DNA of 64,000 nucleotides from NCBI GenBank assembly GCA_030427885.1, contig JAUICM010000002.1:372001-436000 (forward strand), given 5' to 3'. A model generated the notes under the pieces. It saw only the letters and a program-made list of their open reading frames with translations, was not told the DNA's origin and did not search any database. Below are positions 59,362-64,000 of the stretch, in pieces (the first letter of the stretch is position 1; each line of letters begins with the position of its first letter). Position numbers and translations under genes: made by a program. This stretch comes from Rhodothermia bacterium. Lineage in GTDB: Bacteria; Bacteroidota; Rhodothermia; Balneolales; Balneolaceae.

Positions 59362-61197
59362 CTATTCCACTGTAACACTTTTTGCTAGATTTCGTGGCTG
59401 GTCGACATTACACCCTCTATTAACCGCTATATAATATGAAAGTAGCTGTAGAGGAATCACACTTAATAATGGGGTAAGCTCATCTTCTGTTTCAGGAATC
59501 GTGCAATTAAACTCAGCTAATTCTTTCACTTCCTTATTTTCAGGTGATGTAACTGCAATTATCCTTCCTTTTCTTGCCCGTACCTCTTCAATGTTACTCA
59601 CCATTTTATCACTGGTGTGATTTGTGGCCGCAATAACTACCACAGGCATCATATCATCTATCAAGGCGATTGGTCCATGTTTCATTTCTGCAGCCGGGTA
59701 TCCTTCTGCATGAATGTATGATATCTCTTTCAGTTTAAGAGCTCCTTCCAGTGCTACCGGGAAGCTATAAGATCTTCCCAGATACAGAAAGTTGGGTGCA
59801 TAGGTAAAAAGATCAGCTATTCGCTTTACTTCATCACTGTGCTTAAGTGTTTCCGCGATTTTTTCCGGTATCTCAGACAATGCTTTGATAAGTCTTTTTG
59901 ATTTTTCTTCCGTGATCGTATTCCGCAACTGCGCCATCTTCAAAGCAATAAGAATAAGTACTGTAACCTGGCCGGTAAACGCCTTTGTTGAGGCCACACC
60001 GATCTCAGGTCCTGCATGCAGATACACTCCACCGTCAGATTCCCGAGCAATGGTCGAGCCCACCACATTTACGATCCCGAGAGTAGTTGCACCTTTTTCT
60101 TTTGCTTCCCTCATTGCTGCCAGAGTATCTGCTGTCTCACCACTTTGAGATATCACAAAAACAACATCCCCTTCTCCAAGGATAGGATCCTTATATCTGA
60201 ATTCAGAGGCATACTCTACTTCGACTGGTATTTTAGCGAGCCATTCGAATAAATACTCACCCACCAGACCTGAATGCCAACTGGTTCCACAGGCTGCAAT
60301 AATGATTCTTTTTGCATTCTTAAGCTCTTCAGTAACTTTTGAAAGTCCTCCCAGATTTATAGTTCCTTCTTCCACATTCAGCCGGCCCCGCAAGCAATCT
60401 GCTACAGTTTTTGGCTGCTCGAATATTTCTTTAAGCATAAAGAATGGATATCCACCCTTCTCGATCTCTTCAAGACTGACTGCCAGCTCATGCACCTCTT
60501 TGGTGAGTTCAATATCGTGGGAATTGAGTACCTGGTAATCATCTTTTGTGATAACGGCTAATTCTCCATCATCGAGATACACAACTTTGTCGGTATACTC
60601 TGCTACGGCTGATGCATCAGAAGCAACTAACATTTCTCCTTCTCCAACCCCAATCAACAGTGGTGAACCTTTCCGGGCTACTATGATCTTGTCCGGATGG
60701 TCTTCATGAAGTATTGCTAAACCATATGTACCATTTATTTGAACCAGGGATAATCGAACCGCGTCTTCAAGGTCCAATCCGGGATTCTTATCCATCATAT
60801 TCTCGATGAGTTTAGCAACGATCTCTGTATCGGTCTCAGAATAGAATTCATACCCTTCTTTCTGAAGCTTTTGCTTTAGTGCCCCATAATTCTCAATGAT
60901 CCCATTATGAACAACCGCCAGTTTTCCAGTTGTACTGGTATGAGGGTGTGAATTAATATCGTTGGGTTCCCCATGTGTTGCCCAGCGGGTATGACCTATT
61001 CCAATATTTCCATTTTCGCTGGTACCAAGCTTCTTTTCTAATACCGAAACCTTGCCTTTGCACTTCTTTACACTTAAAGCACCATTTATTACCGCAACCC
61101 CAGCTGAATCATAGCCTCTGTACTCAAGCCGCTTCAGGCCTTTGATGACAACGTCTTTTGCCTGTTTATTTCCAATGTAGCCAACTATCCCACACAT
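59362..61197 (-). CDS. glmS: glutamine-fructose-6-phosphate aminotransferase (isomerizing)
   Basis: The 611-residue protein starts MCGIVGYIGNKQAKDVV with Cys2 (after Met removal, the N-terminal nucleophile) and carries the glutaminase motifs GHTRWATHGEPN and HNGIIENY, two SIS domains with CGTSWHSGLVGEYLFE and SQSGETADTLAAMREA, and the C-terminal CNVDQPRNLAKSVTVE typical of GlmS. It makes glucosamine-6-phosphate for peptidoglycan and LPS precursors. It is divergent from the GlmU-like gene. Its promoter is in the 98-bp gap, with TAnnTTTG 36 nt upstream. Confidence 0.97.
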   Translation of the reverse strand: MCGIVGYIGNKQAKDVVIKGLKRLEYRGYDSAGVAVINGALSVKKCKGKVSVLEKKLGTSENGNIGIGHTRWATHGEPNDINSHPHTSTTGKLAVVHNGIIENYGALKQKLQKEGYEFYSETDTEIVAKLIENMMDKNPGLDLEDAVRLSLVQINGTYGLAILHEDHPDKIIVARKGSPLLIGVGEGEMLVASDASAVAEYTDKVVYLDDGELAVITKDDYQVLNSHDIELTKEVHELAVSLEEIEKGGYPFFMLKEIFEQPKTVADCLRGRLNVEEGTINLGGLSKVTEELKNAKRIIIAACGTSWHSGLVGEYLFEWLAKIPVEVEYASEFRYKDPILGEGDVVFVISQSGETADTLAAMREAKEKGATTLGIVNVVGSTIARESDGGVYLHAGPEIGVASTKAFTGQVTVLILIALKMAQLRNTITEEKSKRLIKALSEIPEKIAETLKHSDEVKRIADLFTYAPNFLYLGRSYSFPVALEGALKLKEISYIHAEGYPAAEMKHGPIALIDDMMPVVVIAATNHTSDKMVSNIEEVRARKGRIIAVTSPENKEVKELAEFNCTIPETEDELTPLLSVIPLQLLSYYIAVNRGCNVDQPRNLAKSVTVE

Positions 61198-61232
61198 ATA
61201 TAAAAAGAAATTTGATTAGTGATGTACTCTTT

Positions 61233-61240
61233 CAAAATTA
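61233..61240 (-). promoter_or_regulatory. putative -7 promoter element for glmS
   Basis: TAATTTTG on the minus strand matches TAnnTTTG and lies 36 nt upstream of the glmS ATG. A related TATTTTG, in the opposite direction at 61244-61250, faces the GlmU-like gene. Confidence 0.5.
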
Positions 61241-61295
61241 ATGTATTTTGAAAGCAGAGATTAGAATATATCATTCCTAAGCTCAAACTTATAGT

Positions 61296-62489
61296 ATGCA
61301 GATTTGTTTCTTTACAGACCAGGTTTCCTCTAACCTGCTACCTCTCACTTTAACTCGTCCTGTTGACGACCTGAGGCTTGGAATACTCACTATTCGGGAG
61401 AAATGGGAATATTCTCTTAAGCCTTCAAATACCTGCAGATTAGTACCGGGTTACCTTGGATCAATTTTCCAGAGAGGATCTTTAAATAGTGAATCTACTT
61501 ATTGGATCAATAGCAGATTTCTTCCAAACAAGGAAATGACCACAGAAATTCTGGCCCTTGATATCAATACGTTACTAGTACAGAACAACCAGATAATTGC
61601 CGCTCATTTAGATGAAGATCACTCAGGAAACTGTTTTTTAAAAAATGCATTTTCTGAATCTGATTTTCCGAAAACGAACTATTCAGGAACATCTGTTTCA
61701 ATAGGATACTTATGGGATTTGCTCTCTGAAAACGGAGATCAGATCCAGGCCGATACAGAATTACTCCAGATTGATAGCCTCTCAAATGTCGGGATACCCG
61801 AAGATGTTATTGTTCAAAATCCTGATAATATATTTGCAGCAAAAGACGCCGTCATAGAACCTGGCTGCATTATCCTTGCAAACAAAGGCCCGGTTTATAT
61901 TGGAGCAGGTTCATCTATTGAAGCCGGTTCAATCTTAAAAGGACCTGTTGCCATATGTGATGGTGCTGTAACAAAAATGGCTTCTCGTATATCCGATGGT
62001 ACTACTATTGGGCCTGTCTGTAAAGTTGGTGGCGAGGTGATGAACAGTATCTTCCATTCCTTTTCGAATAAAGCGCACGATGGTTTTGTAGGTAACTCTC
62101 TGATTGGTCAGTGGTGTAATTTCGGTGCAGATAGTAATACTTCCAATCTTAAAAATAATTATAGCTTGGTTCACCCCATCAATTGGTCAACCAAAAAGCC
62201 ACATGAACAAGGTACTCAGTTCTTTGGAACAGTATTATCTGACCACTCCAAAACCTCAATAAACTCTATGTTAAATACCGGAACTATATGTGGTATAAGC
62301 TCCAATATTTTGATTTCTGGTTTTACACCAAAGTTAATTGAGTCCTTTAGCTGGCTTACTGATTTAGGCTCCGAAATCTATGATCTCTCTAAAGCATTAG
62401 AAGCAATGCGTGCTATGATGAAGCGAAGAAATATTGAGATGTCTGGAGAATATGAAGAAATGATCCGGTATCTGTTTGATAACCGCTAA
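61296..62489 (+). CDS. GlmU-like putative sugar nucleotidyltransferase with left-handed beta-helix
   Basis: The 397-residue protein opens QICFFTDQVSSNLLPLTLTRPVDDLRLGILTIREKWEYSL, the N-terminal motif of Bacteroidota GlmU-family proteins (TRP-x-x-x-LR-x-G). The C-terminal half has hexapeptide-like repeats (CIILANKGPVYIGAGSSIEAGSILKGPVAI) forming a left-handed beta-helix, ending with NSMLNTGTICGISSNILISG. It may act as an acyl- or nucleotidyltransferase on sugar phosphates, next to glmS, which makes the precursor. The 3' end overlaps the convergent nlpC gene by 4 bp. Confidence 0.85.
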   Translation: MQICFFTDQVSSNLLPLTLTRPVDDLRLGILTIREKWEYSLKPSNTCRLVPGYLGSIFQRGSLNSESTYWINSRFLPNKEMTTEILALDINTLLVQNNQIIAAHLDEDHSGNCFLKNAFSESDFPKTNYSGTSVSIGYLWDLLSENGDQIQADTELLQIDSLSNVGIPEDVIVQNPDNIFAAKDAVIEPGCIILANKGPVYIGAGSSIEAGSILKGPVAICDGAVTKMASRISDGTTIGPVCKVGGEVMNSIFHSFSNKAHDGFVGNSLIGQWCNFGADSNTSNLKNNYSLVHPINWSTKKPHEQGTQFFGTVLSDHSKTSINSMLNTGTICGISSNILISGFTPKLIESFSWLTDLGSEIYDLSKALEAMRAMMKRRNIEMSGEYEEMIRYLFDNR

Positions 62490-63019
62490 AGAATTCTTCT
62501 GGTTGTCAGATATACATTTTCCCAGTACTGACTTCTCAATGCCGAGATCGTAACTCCTTTACTCGTTGATGCATGCAAAAACTGTTCTTTGTTGATCATC
62601 ACACCAACATGATATGTATCCCTTCCTGTTTTAAAGAATACCATATCTCCGGTTTTGATACGATTCTTTCGAACGGAACTACCCACTTTCATTTGTTCTC
62701 TGGTAGTTCTCGGAAGCTTCAACTCAAAATAATCTTCAAAAACAACCTGCATGAATGCTGAACAATCAATTCCTTTATAGCTTGCCCCACCCAAGATGTA
62801 AGGAACCCCTTTCCAATCCTTATAGGCTATATCTAAAGCACCCTGAATTTTCTTTTCATCTGCTGATAAGTTTGCAGTATTCGGCGACCTGGTAACCGCC
62901 ATAGCAGATTCAGTTTCTTTTTTTGCTCTTATTTCCCATGGTGATGTACCTCGTTTCAACATACCACAAGAGCTGAGCGTCAGACCAGCCAGTATTAATA
63001 TCAGTACCCGATTTAGCAT
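62486..63019 (-). CDS. NlpC/P60-family lipoprotein peptidase
   Basis: The 177-residue protein has a lipobox LTLSSC18 and an NlpC/P60 domain with the catalytic triad: Cys86 in YKGIDCSAFMQVV, His137 in GRDTYHVGVMI and His149 in EQFLHAS. These enzymes cut D-gamma-glutamyl-meso-diaminopimelate or similar peptidoglycan bonds. It is anchored to a membrane facing the periplasm. TACTTTG, one base shorter than the consensus -7 element, lies about 41 nt upstream of the ATG. Confidence 0.92.
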   Translation of the reverse strand: MLNRVLILILAGLTLSSCGMLKRGTSPWEIRAKKETESAMAVTRSPNTANLSADEKKIQGALDIAYKDWKGVPYILGGASYKGIDCSAFMQVVFEDYFELKLPRTTREQMKVGSSVRKNRIKTGDMVFFKTGRDTYHVGVMINKEQFLHASTSKGVTISALRSQYWENVYLTTRRIL

Positions 63020-63109
63020 CTGTCGAATTTATTGGTAATAAATATAACAGCTATTGTTTATTTTCAAAGTACGTGTTTTTCATTAAAAATCGAATCACCT
63101 TACTACATT

Positions 63110-63844
63110 ATGAACCTTCTCGTCAATATTGACCATGTAGCAACCCTTAGAAATGCCCGTGGTGAAGGATATCCTGTCCCTGTTGAAGCAGCCACTGTTT
63201 GTGAAAAAGCAGGTGCAAAAGGAATCGTATTTCACTTACGTGGCGACCGCAGACATATTAAAGACGAAGATGTAAACGGGCTCAAAGAATCCGTGAAAGG
63301 AACACTGGATTTTGAAATGGCAGCCACGGATGAGATGCTCAATATTTTAAAAAAAACAGATCCTGATCTCTGCACCCTAGTACCTGAAGGCAGGGAAGAA
63401 CTCACAACCGAGGGGGGGTTGAATATGAAGGTGGTTTTCTCCGACTTTGAAAAACGAGTATTTCCTTTTATACGCAAAACAGATATTGAGATCAGCCTTT
63501 TTGTAGATCCTAATACTGATGATATCGAACTTGCCCACAAACTAGGCAGTGATGCCATTGAACTCCATACCGGAACTTTTGCAAATGCTGTTTCGAAGGA
63601 AGCCCGGTTTGCTGAGTTAAAAAGATTGCGTGAAGCCGCATTCCTTGCCAATGAACTTGGAATGAAAGTGAATGCCGGGCATGGACTTAATCTCGAAAAC
63701 CTACCTATCCTTCTTGAGGCAGTTCCATATCTGCATGACATAAGTATTGGCCACGCTTTGATCAGTAAAGCCGTATTCTGGGGTTTACCCAAAACTGTAC
63801 AGGCTTATCTGGAGATCATGAGTATTTATGAGGATGTTAAATGA
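63110..63844 (+). CDS. pdxJ: pyridoxine 5'-phosphate synthase
   Basis: Starting at ATG 63110 gives 244 residues, [20 protein letters not shown]; an upstream in-frame Met would extend it by 26 residues with no conserved match. The TIM-barrel family motifs are [64 protein letters not shown] and [14 protein letters not shown]. PdxJ condenses 1-deoxyxylulose-5-phosphate and 3-amino-2-oxopropyl phosphate to pyridoxine phosphate. The stop codon overlaps the ATG of era (ATGA). Confidence 0.96.
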   Translation: MNLLVNIDHVATLRNARGEGYPVPVEAATVCEKAGAKGIVFHLRGDRRHIKDEDVNGLKESVKGTLDFEMAATDEMLNILKKTDPDLCTLVPEGREELTTEGGLNMKVVFSDFEKRVFPFIRKTDIEISLFVDPNTDDIELAHKLGSDAIELHTGTFANAVSKEARFAELKRLREAAFLANELGMKVNAGHGLNLENLPILLEAVPYLHDISIGHALISKAVFWGLPKTVQAYLEIMSIYEDVK

Positions 63845-64000
63845 GTGAATCTGAATCCATTCCACATCGTTCTGGGTATGTAGCTATTGTTGGTAAACCT
63901 AATGCAGGTAAGTCAACCCTGATGAATAAGATCCTTGGCGCTAAATTATCTATCACTACGCATAAAGCTCAAACCACTCGTCACCAAATAGTTGGTATTC
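63841..64000 (+). CDS. era: GTPase Era, 3' end outside window
   Basis: The frame starts at ATG 63841 and is open to the window edge. The 53 codons read [40 protein letters not shown], then [13 protein letters not shown]. The G1 motif GKPNAGKS and the switch-[11 protein letters not shown] are the Era signatures. Era binds 16S rRNA during 30S maturation. Coupled to pdxJ by the ATGA overlap. Confidence 0.95.
   Translation, partial: MSESESIPHRSGYVAIVGKPNAGKSTLMNKILGAKLSITTHKAQTTRHQIVGI

Noticed and set aside
63032-63109. Upstream start for pdxJ
   Set aside because: The 26 added residues lack family conservation; the ATG at 63110 gives the standard [15 protein letters not shown] start.

Overview
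The window looks like a chromosomal segment of a Bacteroidota/Balneolota-type bacterium (moderate confidence). The grounds are outer-membrane barrel proteins and lipoproteins with Bacteroidota-style signal peptides, a DUF4421-like protein, 6-bladed beta-propeller lipoproteins, a BT4734-like primase, and promoter elements of the form TAnnTTTG about 35-40 nt upstream of several start codons. Both ends are cut: an SSS-family symporter runs off the left edge and era runs off the right edge.

Left chromosomal arm (1-22487): symporter; an operon of PfkB/adenosine-type kinase, PQ-loop transporter and RdgB; a CoA-type Nudix hydrolase; a run of FAD oxidoreductase, methyltransferase and M20 amidohydrolase; a DUF4097-like surface protein overlapping mnmD; the purF-engB-serA operon; OsmC; two envelope barrel proteins; a GH3 glycosidase with an inserted PA14-like domain; a degenerate alpha/beta hydrolase; a pilin-like membrane protein; and a TPR-histidine kinase. 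Next to a tRNA-Gly(GCC) gene lies an unusual tandem array: two GIY-YIG nuclease genes, each followed by a remnant of the 3' half of that tRNA and a copy of its downstream hairpin.

Genomic island (about 22561-41396, 18.8 kb): it sits between two complete copies of tRNA-Gly(GCC) that lie inside a 77-bp direct repeat. A tyrosine integrase is at the left end, and a 20-bp repeat near both ends probably marks integrase arm sites. Cargo is defensive: a two-gene CBASS (CD-NTase plus a Cap15-like membrane effector) led by a small SANT-like protein, and a complete type III restriction-modification system. The rest is a recombination/replication module (YqaJ exonuclease, a DUF669-like protein, a DUF932-like protein, RadC-like protein, BT4734-like primase/helicase) and an AT-rich cassette of beta-propeller lipoproteins, a Cys-rich exported peptide and a thioredoxin-like protein. 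No capsid, terminase, relaxase or conjugation gene is visible, so it resembles a phage satellite or other integrative element that needs a helper.

Right chromosomal arm (41474-64000): a second pilin-like paralogue, an SF1 helicase, a GntR regulator, a barrel protein, mutS, a YihY/BrkB membrane protein overlapping 3-methyladenine glycosylase, YceI, a DUF6580-like protein, then a tightly overlapping operon of DUF4956 protein, HlyD-like adaptor, TolC-like protein and SDR enzyme preceded by a large leader hairpin. Next come a sugar-dehydrogenase-like lipoprotein, an isocitrate/isopropylmalate dehydrogenase, a holin-like membrane protein, an ElaA-like acetyltransferase, an Hpt protein, glmS, a GlmU-like nucleotidyltransferase, an NlpC/P60 lipoprotein, pdxJ and era.
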